Assembly: GCF_018100925.1 (NCBI RefSeq)
Contig: NZ_JAGJEH010000002.1
Coordinates: forward strand, 310,001 to 374,000
Source of the DNA: Pseudoalteromonas luteoviolacea
GTDB taxonomy: Bacteria > Pseudomonadota > Gammaproteobacteria > Enterobacterales > Alteromonadaceae
Direction: 5' to 3'
Length of the DNA stretch: 64,000 bases
Part shown: in pieces, positions 56,149-64,000 of the stretch
Numbering within the stretch: position 1 is the first letter of the stretch
How the letters are laid out: every line of letters starts with the position of its first letter
The notes under the pieces: generated by a model
What the model was told of the DNA's origin: nothing
The model's database searches: none
What the model saw: only the letters and a program-made list of their open reading frames with translations
Program-made: the position numbers and the translations under genes

Positions 56149-59100
56149 ATGGAGCAAGAAAATAACGCTAGCGGGCACATAGCAGAAGTGCTTGATAATT
56201 ATCTTAACGCGTTGAAGGGGTTAGGTTTTGAAGGAGAGGTAGACAGCAGCTATTCAACCAAGTTAGTACACTCAACGGATAACAGTATCTATCAGCAGTA
56301 CCCTCAGGCAGTGATCTTTGCCAAATCAAATGATGATATTCAAAAGGCGCTGGCTTTGTCTGAGCGGGCAGAATTTAGTGAACTTTCTTTCGGGCCGCGA
56401 GGTGGTGGTACCGGAACGAATGGGCAATCCCTAACTGGTGGAATTGTACTTGACCTATCTCGTCATATGCGGGAAATCATTGAAGTAAACACCCAAGAGA
56501 AGTGGGTAAGAGTTCAAGGCGGCGTAATCAAGGATCAACTAAACGATTATTTAAGGCCACTTGGTTTCTTTTTTGCACCAGATCTTTCTACCAGCAACCG
56601 AGCTACGATAGGCGGTATGATAAACACCGACGCCTCAGGCCAAGGCTCATTGGTTTACGGTAAGACCAGTGATCACTTGATATCTCTAAAATGCTTTTTG
56701 CCCGATGGTTATGAATTAGATACGAGTAAAATGAGTACCTTGGCAGCAAAAGAAATTGCTGCAAAACAAAGCCGATTAGGGCAGATTTTTCGTGATGTGA
56801 TCAATAGTTGTGAGCAAAACAGAACAAAAATACTTGAGATATTTCCTAAACTGAATCGTTTTCTTACCGGATATGACCTAAAAAATGTCTTTAGTGATGA
56901 CATGAAGACCTTTGACCTAACACGCATTATTGCAGGCAGTGAAGGTACTTTGGGCGTGGTTGCTGAAGCTAAACTAAATATCCTGCCCATTGAGCCATTT
57001 AAGGCTCTGGTTAATATCAATTATGATAATTTTGAATCAGCCTTAAGGCATTCTCCATTTTTAGTGAGTGCGCGTTCGACCTCGGTGGAGACCGTTGATA
57101 GCAAGGTGCTTAACCTAGCACGTGAGGATATGATCTGGCGAAGTGTTGCCAAGTTTTTAGACACACCTGCGGGTGTTACATCTGACGGCTTGAATATGGT
57201 TGAATTTAATGGCCAAAATGAGCAAGACATCAATACTAAGGTTGACGCGCTTACAGCTCAATTAGAGGCACTTATCGCGAGCAACCAGTCGGGTGTTGTG
57301 TCCTATTCAATCACGACTGATAAAGCGGACATCATTAAAGTTTATGCCATGCGTAAAAAAGCAGTAGGTCTGCTAGGCAATACAAAGGGGGGGCAAAAGC
57401 CCATTGCATTTGTCGAAGATACGGCAGTGCCTCCTGAACATTTGGCTGATTTTATCATTGAGTTTAGAGCATTACTTGACTCATACAATCTGGCCTATGG
57501 CATGTTTGGTCATGTGGACGCTGGGGTGTTGCATGTACGTCCTGCTTTGGATCTGTGTGACACAAACCAGCAAGCTATGCTCAAACCTATTTCTGACAAA
57601 GTGGCGAAGTTAACTAAAAAATATGGCGGGCTATTTTGGGGAGAGCATGGCAAAGGGTTTCGTAGTGAATATGGTCCAGAGTTTTTTGGCCCAGAGTTAT
57701 TTTTGGAGCTAAGAAAGGTTAAAACTGCATTTGATAAGAAAAACAAACTCAATCCACGTAAAATTTGTACACCGCTAACTAGCAAAGCTGTGCTTGCGGG
57801 TGTAAATGGGCCAATGAGGGCTCGTTATGACCAACTTGTGCCAATCAATATTAAAACAACCTTTCAAGATACCCTAAACTGCAATGGCAATGGGCTGTGC
57901 TTCAACTACAACGAGCATACACAGATGTGTCCGTCCTACAAAGTGACCAAAGACAGGCGGGACTCGCCCAAGGGACGCGCCATGCTATTTAAAGAGTGGA
58001 CTCGACTGCAAGTAGAGCAGGGCGTCAACTTACCGTTGCAGCAATCTGCGTATTTCAATGGTAGTGAATCCTCTGTCGAGATTTCAGATGTGGGAGAGCT
58101 TGCTCAGTTAAATCATGAGGTGAAACGAGCAATGGATACGTGTCTAGCGTGTAAAGCTTGCTCAACTGCGTGCCCAGTAAAGGTAGATATCCCTAATTCC
58201 AGAGCTTATTTTTTGCACTTTTATCATCAAAAATATGGTCGAACGCTTAAAGACCACATGGTTGGCAACATAGAAAGGCTATTGCCAGTTATGTCCCGTG
58301 GTGCGGCAGTGTTGAACACTCTGATAGGTTCAAAGTTGGCGAATTATTTGAGCAAGTGGGTTTTGGGTTATCAAGACTTACCTTTGCTGAGTAAGCGTCA
58401 GCCCAAAGGCATGGAGTACGATTATGAAGTATTAAGCAAGTTTAGCCAGTCGCAAAGGGATAAACTGGTGCTGGTGGTACTCGATCCGTTTACTTGGTTT
58501 TACGAAGCAGAACTCATTGCAGCAGTCATCAAGTTGGCGGATAAATTGGGGAAACAAGCTGTGCTGTTGCCCTATCATGAAAATGGCAAAACCAAGCATA
58601 TAAAAGGGTTTTTACCTGAATTTAAGTCGACAGCGATAACTACCAGCGCCTTTTTGCAAAAAGCCGCCAGTCTAAACATCCCCATGATTGGTTTGGATTC
58701 AGCGATGGTATTTGTCTATGACGATGAGTATCGAAAAGTACTTACATCGCATGAACGCGGCGACTTTCAAGTTTTAACTGTACATGAATGGCTTAAACAA
58801 CAGAACCTGTCAGATCTGAAGCTTACGGGATCTATTGCGACCTTGACGCTCTTACCTCATTGCAGCGAGGAAACGAATGCGCGTGCAAGTTCAGCGGCTT
58901 GGCAGCAGATTTTCAAAAAACTTGGTGTAGCGATTAAAAATCCAAATGTCGGATGCTGCGGTATGGCCGGAACTTTCGGCCACGAAAGCAAAAATCAGGT
59001 TGCATCAGAAACGCTTTATCAAGCGTCTTGGCAACAATACGTAAAGACTGAAGAAGTCGTGGCGACAGGCTTTTCGTGTCGCAGCCAAGTTAAGCGATTT

Positions 59101-59154
59101 GAAGGACAAAAACCCATGCACCCGGTTGAGTTTATTGCTGAGCATTTGTCGTAG
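56149..59154 (+). CDS. ydiJ: YdiJ-type FAD and Fe-S 2-hydroxyacid dehydrogenase
   Basis: This 1001 aa protein has an N-terminal FAD-binding PCMH domain (RGGGTGTNGQSL, then TIGGMINTDASGQGS), an FAD-oxidase C-terminal domain with GHVDAGVLHVRP, a 4Fe-4S region (CNGNGLCFNYNEHTQMC and CLACKACSTACPV) and a C-terminal CCG domain (NVGCCGMAGTFGHE). E. coli YdiJ (1018 aa), a D-2-hydroxyglutarate dehydrogenase, has the same order. The ATG follows GGGG. It is a single gene with its own terminator. The natural substrate here could be D-2-hydroxyglutarate or another D-2-hydroxyacid. Confidence 0.93.
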   Translation: MEQENNASGHIAEVLDNYLNALKGLGFEGEVDSSYSTKLVHSTDNSIYQQYPQAVIFAKSNDDIQKALALSERAEFSELSFGPRGGGTGTNGQSLTGGIVLDLSRHMREIIEVNTQEKWVRVQGGVIKDQLNDYLRPLGFFFAPDLSTSNRATIGGMINTDASGQGSLVYGKTSDHLISLKCFLPDGYELDTSKMSTLAAKEIAAKQSRLGQIFRDVINSCEQNRTKILEIFPKLNRFLTGYDLKNVFSDDMKTFDLTRIIAGSEGTLGVVAEAKLNILPIEPFKALVNINYDNFESALRHSPFLVSARSTSVETVDSKVLNLAREDMIWRSVAKFLDTPAGVTSDGLNMVEFNGQNEQDINTKVDALTAQLEALIASNQSGVVSYSITTDKADIIKVYAMRKKAVGLLGNTKGGQKPIAFVEDTAVPPEHLADFIIEFRALLDSYNLAYGMFGHVDAGVLHVRPALDLCDTNQQAMLKPISDKVAKLTKKYGGLFWGEHGKGFRSEYGPEFFGPELFLELRKVKTAFDKKNKLNPRKICTPLTSKAVLAGVNGPMRARYDQLVPINIKTTFQDTLNCNGNGLCFNYNEHTQMCPSYKVTKDRRDSPKGRAMLFKEWTRLQVEQGVNLPLQQSAYFNGSESSVEISDVGELAQLNHEVKRAMDTCLACKACSTACPVKVDIPNSRAYFLHFYHQKYGRTLKDHMVGNIERLLPVMSRGAAVLNTLIGSKLANYLSKWVLGYQDLPLLSKRQPKGMEYDYEVLSKFSQSQRDKLVLVVLDPFTWFYEAELIAAVIKLADKLGKQAVLLPYHENGKTKHIKGFLPEFKSTAITTSAFLQKAASLNIPMIGLDSAMVFVYDDEYRKVLTSHERGDFQVLTVHEWLKQQNLSDLKLTGSIATLTLLPHCSEETNARASSAAWQQIFKKLGVAIKNPNVGCCGMAGTFGHESKNQVASETLYQASWQQYVKTEEVVATGFSCRSQVKRFEGQKPMHPVEFIAEHLS

Positions 59155-59177
59155 TTGGTCTCGCGATTAGGCTTCGA

Positions 59178-59222
59178 AAGTATCAAGCTCATACCAATTA
59201 AAGCGGGCTTGATACTTCTTTT
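59178..59222 (+). terminator. Rho-independent terminator after ydiJ
   Basis: An 11-bp stem (AAGTATCAAGC with GCTTGATACTT) with an 18-nt loop is followed by a CTTTT run. It lies about 25 nt after the ydiJ stop. Confidence 0.65.
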
Positions 59223-59249
59223 GGATTGCTCAAAAGACGTTTAGAGCTT

Positions 59250-61025
59250 TTAGTCCGATTTAGATTGAGCTTCTTTTTTCTGCGTGGCTAAAAAATCATC
59301 ATATTGGGCTTGCATACGTGCAATATCAATATCTATGCGTACGTCCCAGCTTTGCCCAAGGTCTGATGTGCTGACAACTTGCCCTTGATCGCACAAGAAG
59401 AAGAGGGTTGAGCCTTGTGTTAGCTCGGCCAGCTGGGTGGTACAGTTGGCTTTGAGCTCGCCATGTGGTATCCACTTGGTTTTATTACTCGCATTTTCGA
59501 TATCGGCGGTAATAATACGCAGTCTGCTTTTTTTACTTCCTTTGGCTATCTTTACTCTTCCCACCGTTGCAATTTGATTGTTGGGAAGCAGTGCTGGGAG
59601 AGTAGCGTCCGCTTTGGCATCGCCAAATAATCTTGTAGAGCGTTCTATTGTTTGCCAACTTTGTCCATAATCAAGGGAAATGACCTGATCTCCAAATCCA
59701 TCCCATTGGCTTACTTCAACAGCGATTAGCTCACCGGTTTTCAGTTGTGAGAATTTTTTGAAGCTTTTATATTTAGTTGCTTGCCAAGAGTTTGTGGCCT
59801 CATTAAAAGATAAAAGCTTGTTGTCGTTGATTATCTTCGGTTCACCTTGTGCGTCGAAGAACACGAAAAGGCCCCCATTTTGTACCAGCCAGTTATTGTT
59901 AGCCTTCTTTTTAAACTCGCCGATTTTTTGCCAATTGGTATCTGCATCCGCAAAACGATATAGCACATGCTGCTTTTCAGAGCTGGCCAGTGCGTAACCA
60001 AATCCATTGGCGGTACCTAACCATACAAAGGCTTCTTTGGCTGAGATTGGCTGACTTGATTGCCATTGGCCGTTTTGTGATTTACTAAATAGTAAACCTC
60101 GCTCACTGCCAACCAGCAAGTTACCTCGAAAGTGTAAGCTTGAAGTGAGTTGCGATGATGTTGGGAGTGACTCTGTGGTCAAGTTTCCTTGTTTGTTGAT
60201 TAAATGCAACAGGCCAAAGCGGGCTGCTAAAGCGTTTAACTCACTACCTTGCAAAGCAATGGCTCGTTCACCGTACGCATTTGCTTTGGAGAGTGAACCT
60301 AGTTTCGCTCTGAGCTCGGTAAATGGGTCTTCTTTCCAGGAGTTAATCGAAGAAAAGTCCATTGAACTTGCCAGGTTTTGATAATGATGTTTTACAAATG
60401 GCGCTAAGTCTGTATCGCCACTGAGGCGAGTGACGTAAGCGCGTTGCTCTGAACGATTGCTCCAAAACGAAGGTTCTTTGGTATTTAACAGAGGTTGAAA
60501 AACGATTGTGCCCAAGTTAGTCAGCTGTGTTGCCTTCACTTCAAATACGCCAGCGGATTGAAACACAGGCATGGTGATCCAAGAAGACATATTTCCGTCA
60601 TTATAGTAACTATACAGTGACCCAATGAGATACTCACCTTCGGGCATTGCACCGACAAATAATTGGCTTGATACTGTGCCTTTTGAATTTGGTCTTAAAC
60701 TGAAGTACTCGTGCTCCCAATCAACGGCCTCAGGATCAAATGTTTTGCCCTTTTTAAGTGCTTTCTCTTTGGCTTTAGCGATGGCTGCTTGTTTTCTTTG
60801 CTCTTCGTTATCGATCCGGATAATAATGACTTCGCCCCAATTGGGGTGCAAATTTCCGAGCCTGTCGGTGTTATTGATTAGCTCAAGCGCTACAACTCCC
60901 TGGCCTAATTTCAAGGGTTGTTGATCGTTTAGTTGGGTATTCTGTATGGGGTTGCTTGATTGGCAGGCGGCTACTAATACGGTCATTGCCAAGACCAAGC
61001 AAATTCGAATTATGTTTCCACGCAT
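59250..61025 (-). CDS. Hypothetical lipoprotein with BNR/Asp-box-like propeller
   Basis: This 591 aa lipoprotein has a signal peptide and lipobox VAAC (Cys21). An N-terminal beta domain (about residues 35-170) is followed by a repeat region with at least two BNR/Asp-box-like motifs, LDYGQSWQTIE (about 457) and SDLGQSWDVRI (about 564), as in photosynthesis-assembly or sialidase-like propellers. I do not recognise a specific family. It stands alone, and the strand opposite ydiJ makes the two genes convergent. The C terminus is Lys/Gln-rich. Confidence 0.75.
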   Translation of the reverse strand: MRGNIIRICLVLAMTVLVAACQSSNPIQNTQLNDQQPLKLGQGVVALELINNTDRLGNLHPNWGEVIIIRIDNEEQRKQAAIAKAKEKALKKGKTFDPEAVDWEHEYFSLRPNSKGTVSSQLFVGAMPEGEYLIGSLYSYYNDGNMSSWITMPVFQSAGVFEVKATQLTNLGTIVFQPLLNTKEPSFWSNRSEQRAYVTRLSGDTDLAPFVKHHYQNLASSMDFSSINSWKEDPFTELRAKLGSLSKANAYGERAIALQGSELNALAARFGLLHLINKQGNLTTESLPTSSQLTSSLHFRGNLLVGSERGLLFSKSQNGQWQSSQPISAKEAFVWLGTANGFGYALASSEKQHVLYRFADADTNWQKIGEFKKKANNNWLVQNGGLFVFFDAQGEPKIINDNKLLSFNEATNSWQATKYKSFKKFSQLKTGELIAVEVSQWDGFGDQVISLDYGQSWQTIERSTRLFGDAKADATLPALLPNNQIATVGRVKIAKGSKKSRLRIITADIENASNKTKWIPHGELKANCTTQLAELTQGSTLFFLCDQGQVVSTSDLGQSWDVRIDIDIARMQAQYDDFLATQKKEAQSKSD

Positions 61026-61472
61026 TTAGTTTGCTCCATTAAAGTTTTCGCTATTGTAACTAATTAATTACATTTGAAAAGTTCAGCCTTCGTATTTTTC
61101 AATAAAGGTAAATAGCTACCATAAATTGGTTATGAAAAACGAAAGGTATCCGACAGCATCCAATATAATAAAAGTCATAGTTAGACTTAATATTCACTCG
61201 GTTTCATGGTGCATAAGCTGGCAAACTATCTTATTGGTCTGTACGGGAAGCTGCTCTGCCAAATACAGAAGAATCGTGCTGACGAGAGATAGGCCATAAT
61301 TAGAGTAGGTAAAAGTCGGTAACGCCACTAGAACCTTATCTTTTAAAGAGTTAATTGTTAAACACTATCATTTTTAATAGAACAGGTGTTTGTTCATATT
61401 TGTTGAGGTTATAATAAAAATACTGTTTTTAACAGTGTGTTGTTTCTGGTTGGTTTTTTTATATTTTAATTT
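61026..61472. other. Intergenic stretch upstream of the propeller lipoprotein
   Basis: This AT-rich region contains the promoter region of the propeller lipoprotein gene (minus strand). A 64-codon plus-strand frame that starts at 61390 and runs through the terminator and into the antisense of the peptide gene has no ribosome site and is not accepted as a gene. Nothing else is supported. Confidence 0.4.
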
Positions 61473-61500
61473 AAAAGCCATGCACAGCATGGCTTTATTT
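61473..61500 (-). terminator. Terminator of GG peptide C
   Basis: A perfect 10-bp stem with a 3-nt loop (AAAGCCATGC-ACA-GCATGGCTTT) runs into TTTTAAATT on the minus strand. It lies 56 nt after the stop of the peptide gene and could also act on the plus strand (TTTATTTTT). Confidence 0.75.
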
Positions 61501-61551
61501 TTAAGTGCTTATTTTTCTATTGATATAGTTGGTATTTTAAAGTGTTATTTA

Positions 61552-61683
61552 TCACTTAAGAGCGTGGCAAGAATAATCGCCTGAGTGGCGGTCGGCACCA
61601 CCAGCGATTTTGTCCGTTTTAAATTTTTGAATCTCTTTGTTATTTAGAGAAAGTTTTTTTATGATCGTTTTGTTTAATTTCAT
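61552..61683 (-). CDS. Small double-glycine-leader peptide, GG peptide C
   Basis: This 43 aa gene has an AAGGAGC ribosome site 7 nt before its ATG and a strong terminator downstream. The leader begins MKLNKTIIKKLSLNNKE and ends KTDKIAGG (GG at residues 28-29). The 14-residue core is ADRHSGDYSCHALK with one Cys (Cys39). The leader resembles GG peptides A and B: MKL start, IKKLS, and a Thr six residues before the end of GG. It is surrounded by long noncoding AT-rich DNA, with no transporter, protease or tailoring enzyme next to it. It is probably an exported or processed peptide. The function is unknown. Confidence 0.7.
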   Translation of the reverse strand: MKLNKTIIKKLSLNNKEIQKFKTDKIAGGADRHSGDYSCHALK

Positions 61684-62487
61684 TTTCAATGCTCCTTATT
61701 TTAACCCGATTCGTATAGGGTTTTTAAAACGTATCAGAGCTGGTTTTTGAAATCAATGTTTTTATTATTCTATATTTTTCTTGTTATTTTGTGTGAGGGG
61801 CGTAAAAGTTATAAAAATAATTTTATTCTTGAGATGTAGTCGCATTTTAGCGTTTCTAGGGGTTATGTTTTAGAACATGAGATGAGAGATTCATGCCTGA
61901 AAAACTATCTACTAAATAATGATGTTTAAAAATTATGAAAAGTCACACTTTTTAAAAGACGAATTTAAGGTGAGCGTGTTTGGTTTATGTTCTTTCGTTG
62001 CCGTAATCTTTTTTAAAAGTTAATAATCTCATTGGGTGTGTGTATGGTTATTTTCCTAATGCCTGAGTATGGTTTTAAAGTTGATGGTGTTCTAGTTTTT
62101 AAATGAAGGTTGAATAATATAAATTAATTAATAAGCTCGTAAGTTATCTAGCTTTTTTATACTGCGTCGTTAATAGTGAAAGGTAGTGCGAGTAAGTTAA
62201 TCAATACATTCTTAAATAGTTATCCTTAGTAACATAACTCTGTATCAGGGGCGAGGAAGCAAGTAACATGAAAAAATTCGGTGGGCTTTTAAAGGAGATG
62301 TTGTTCGTTGACCAGCGGCAAATTAAACCATATTGATATCTTACCAATTATCAAGCAGGTTATAAGGCTATTCTAGCTTTGATTTTTATGTATCATTCAA
62401 ACAATATCAATCTTTGCATGTGTTGTGTTAAATTGAGTGAATTGAACATTTCCAATGAAAAGTTGGGTGAGTTTTAGAAGGGGAATA
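61684..62487. other. Long AT-rich intergenic region
   Basis: This region of about 800 bp lies between GG peptide C and the DsbA-like gene. It is unusually AT-rich and has many stops in all frames. A 22-codon frame at 62269 (MKKFGGLLKEMLF) has a GAGGAAG upstream but is too short and lacks support; a 34-codon frame at 61920 is likewise not convincing. No other feature is called. Confidence 0.4.
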
Positions 62488-63105
62488 ATGCGATTTTTAT
62501 ATGTTCTGGATCCGATGTGTGCTTGGTGTTATGGGTTTCAGCCTGAGTTGGAAGAGTTTTTGTCCAAACACCCTTCAGTAGAGGTTGATTGGGTTATGGG
62601 AGGGCTCGCTCCTGATAATAAGCAGCCAATGGAACCAAGTTTAATGCAAACAATTGCTTCATACTGGCATCAAATAGAGCAGCGGACTCAGGTGACATTT
62701 AATCATGACTATTGGGAACTAAACACGCCTTATCGATCTACTTACCATGCATGTCGTGCAGTCATCGCGGCACAGAGTTTAAAAGATAAATGTGCGCAAC
62801 TTATGGTTAGGGCGATCCAATCTGCATACTATCAGCAAGCACAGAACCCTTCTCTAGAAGAAACGCTTGTGGCATGTGCAAACTCACTGGGACTTGAGAA
62901 GTCTCAATTTTTGGCAGTATTGAATTCGAATGAAACCGAGTCCCAGCTGCAGCAGCACTTAGATATTACGCGTCAACTACAAGTGAGTGGCTTTCCTGCT
63001 TTATTTTATATCTCTGATGCTAATCAACTATTTCCCTTAGCATTGGGCTTTTGCCAAGCTGAAGATTTGGATGAACGTTTCAACAAGGTGATTGCGGGGA
63101 GCTAA
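62488..63105 (+). CDS. DsbA family (FrnE-like) oxidoreductase
   Basis: This 205 aa thioredoxin-fold protein starts MRFLYVLDPMCAWCYGFQPEL, with the CAWC redox motif at residues 11-14 and the cis-Pro loop in VSGFPALF. The helical insertion between them is typical of the DsbA/FrnE-like 2-hydroxychromene isomerase superfamily. There is no signal peptide, so it is cytoplasmic. The ATG at 62488 follows AGAAGGGG; the open frame extends eleven codons further upstream without a better site. Its partner substrate is unknown. Confidence 0.85.
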   Translation: MRFLYVLDPMCAWCYGFQPELEEFLSKHPSVEVDWVMGGLAPDNKQPMEPSLMQTIASYWHQIEQRTQVTFNHDYWELNTPYRSTYHACRAVIAAQSLKDKCAQLMVRAIQSAYYQQAQNPSLEETLVACANSLGLEKSQFLAVLNSNETESQLQQHLDITRQLQVSGFPALFYISDANQLFPLALGFCQAEDLDERFNKVIAGS

Positions 63106-63373
63106 TCGTAAAAATCGTGCTAAGACGCAAAGAACTATTTGGCATATCTAGTTTGAAAAATAGCACCCATTAAGTGTTAAAACCTAACTTTTAAAATTTT
63201 TCTTTTAAATAGTTAATGCTTATTTTATTTTAATGTCAGATAACTATCTGATAAGAGTAATTAAGTTTTATTTCTTCTATTTTTATAAATGCTGTAATAA
63301 TGCTTTCATTTCAAAAGCTTAAATTAGGCTGTCGCTGGAAAGGCGATAAAACTGACAACTTAAGGAAAAAGAA

Positions 63374-63721
63374 ATGAAAAGCTATATTAAAGCTCTATCT
63401 GTTGCGGCAGTACTTTTTGCAGCTCAATCTCAAGCAGCTGTTGTATTTAATTGCTCAGGTTATGTAAAAAATGTTTTCTCAAAAGGAAATAACACTTATG
63501 AGGTTCGATACTCTCGCTATTCAGATGGTGGTTTCGAACTAGAGCCGGTTATTATCTACCCAGAGCAAACATATTTACTAGGGCCTGTTTTAGAAGCTGT
63601 GCGTCAATCTAAAGAAAACCAAGTTAAGTACACGCTAGTTGTAGAAAACCGCGACAGCGGTAGCCGCAAGTGCCATGATGGCGAAAGTGAAAACGCGCTA
63701 CTAGCTATCACTAAGTACTAA
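63374..63721 (+). CDS. Small secreted hypothetical protein
   Basis: This 115 aa protein has a clear signal peptide cleaved near AQSQA, leaving about 93 residues. The mature part has two Cys (in FNCSG and RKCHDG), which may form a disulfide, and many Tyr and charged residues. I do not recognise the family. The ATG follows AAGGAAAAAG, and a terminator follows the stop. It stands alone. Confidence 0.75.
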   Translation: MKSYIKALSVAAVLFAAQSQAAVVFNCSGYVKNVFSKGNNTYEVRYSRYSDGGFELEPVIIYPEQTYLLGPVLEAVRQSKENQVKYTLVVENRDSGSRKCHDGESENALLAITKY

Positions 63722-63732
63722 TATTGAATATT

Positions 63733-63761
63733 TAAAAGGTGCGTGATGATGCACCTTTTTG
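63733..63761 (+). terminator. Rho-independent terminator
   Basis: The stem AAAAGGTGC-N8-GCACCTTTT ends in a T-run, just after the small secreted protein gene. It can also act on the minus strand, for the partial gene whose stop is at 63816. Confidence 0.85.
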
Positions 63762-63815
63762 TATTAAAAGCAGTAAACTTGTTGCTGCGGCCCCAATCAC
63801 TAATTCAAGCGTGTT

Positions 63816-64000
63816 TTATTTTGATAAAGCCCTAGGCATTTTTATGGCCTTAATATACAACCATTGCATTGTATGCTGGTAATCATCGGGGAGTGCCTTC
63901 ATCGCGAGGTGTAGAGTTCTTTGCGCGTCGGTGAGAGTTAGGTGGGGGAGGCTTTTGTTCGCAATAGCTGGGATTTTATAAAACTCTATCCAGTCAGTTT
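63816..64000 (-). CDS. 3' end of an unknown gene (partial)
   Basis: A minus-strand frame is open from the window edge to a TAA at 63818-63816 and encodes at least 60 residues, with the C-terminal part LPDDYQHTMQWLYIKAIK and a final PRALSK. Amino acid composition is protein-like and other frames are quickly closed. The start lies beyond the window. No family is recognised. It converges on the small secreted protein gene, sharing its terminator. Confidence 0.6.
   Translation of the reverse strand, partial: TDWIEFYKIPAIANKSLPHLTLTDAQRTLHLAMKALPDDYQHTMQWLYIKAIKMPRALSK

Noticed and set aside
61390..61584. A 64-codon plus-strand frame with hydrophobic product over the terminator and antisense to GG peptide C.
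   Set aside because: It has no ribosome site, runs through a strong terminator hairpin, and lies opposite a better-supported gene.
61920..62024. A 34-codon plus-strand frame starting MMFKNYEKSHF.
   Set aside because: No ribosome site and no match to the GG-leader pattern or to a known peptide.
62269..62337. A 22-codon plus-strand frame (MKKFGGLLKEMLF...) with GAGGAAG upstream.
   Set aside because: It is too short and has no conserved motif; could be chance in AT-rich DNA.

Overview
The window is a chromosomal segment of a marine gammaproteobacterium of the Alteromonadales type, most likely Pseudoalteromonas or a close relative. This is inferred from the roughly 40% GC look, the starch cluster that includes a tryptophan-halogenase-like gene, the LiuR-controlled liu and ivd operons in the Shewanella/Pseudoalteromonas order, the many lipoproteins, and families such as DUF3025 and DUF2987. 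No rRNA, tRNA, insertion sequence, prophage or CRISPR array was seen. Most genes look chromosomal and housekeeping or catabolic.

Layout. 0.1-7.6 kb: alpha-glucan use (flavin halogenase-like protein, GH13 amylase lipoprotein, SLC45-like sugar transporter, GH15 glucoamylase lipoprotein) with a LacI-type operator in front of the amylase. 8-12.7 kb: an unlisted GG-leader peptide gene, a dGTPase, a Bax-like glucosaminidase with a DUF2987 partner, and a 10-TM metal exporter behind a Fur-like box. 12.8-25 kb: M28 peptidase lipoprotein, DUF3025-NatA-NatB, an LpxH-like phosphoesterase, proS, trmO, an AraC regulator with small membrane proteins, and a Map paralogue translationally coupled to a ParD-like protein. 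25-32.9 kb: a candidate small RNA, rsmF, a second GG-leader peptide, the arsenate pair GAPDH-ArsJ, a chemoreceptor and htpX.

33-49.5 kb: branched-chain amino acid catabolism. liuR-liuABCDE plus the two acetoacetate CoA-transferase subunits run leftwards (leucine to acetoacetate and acetyl-CoA). A seven-gene thiolase-mmsA-acyl-CoA dehydrogenase-hydratase-hydrolase-mmsB-SDR operon runs rightwards (valine and isoleucine). The divergent control region carries two TTTAC-N6-GTAAA dyads, one in each promoter, so one MerR-type regulator probably controls both arms.

49.7-64 kb: a small lipoprotein, a decayed S9 peptidase pseudogene, an alpha/beta-hydrolase-OsmC fusion, a pirin, a DUF2141 lipoprotein, a 3.5-copy tandem repeat of about 130 bp, a retropepsin-PDZ lipoprotein, YdiJ, a propeller-like lipoprotein, a third GG-leader peptide, a DsbA-like protein, a small secreted protein and the 3' end of an unknown gene.

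The most interesting signal is the set of three short minus-strand genes (45, 52 and 43 aa), at 7950-8087, 26901-27059 and 61552-61683. They share a lysine-rich MKL leader, an LKxLS-like motif, a double-glycine end and a variable Cys-containing core. They look like scattered precursor or secreted peptides with no processing gene beside any of them.
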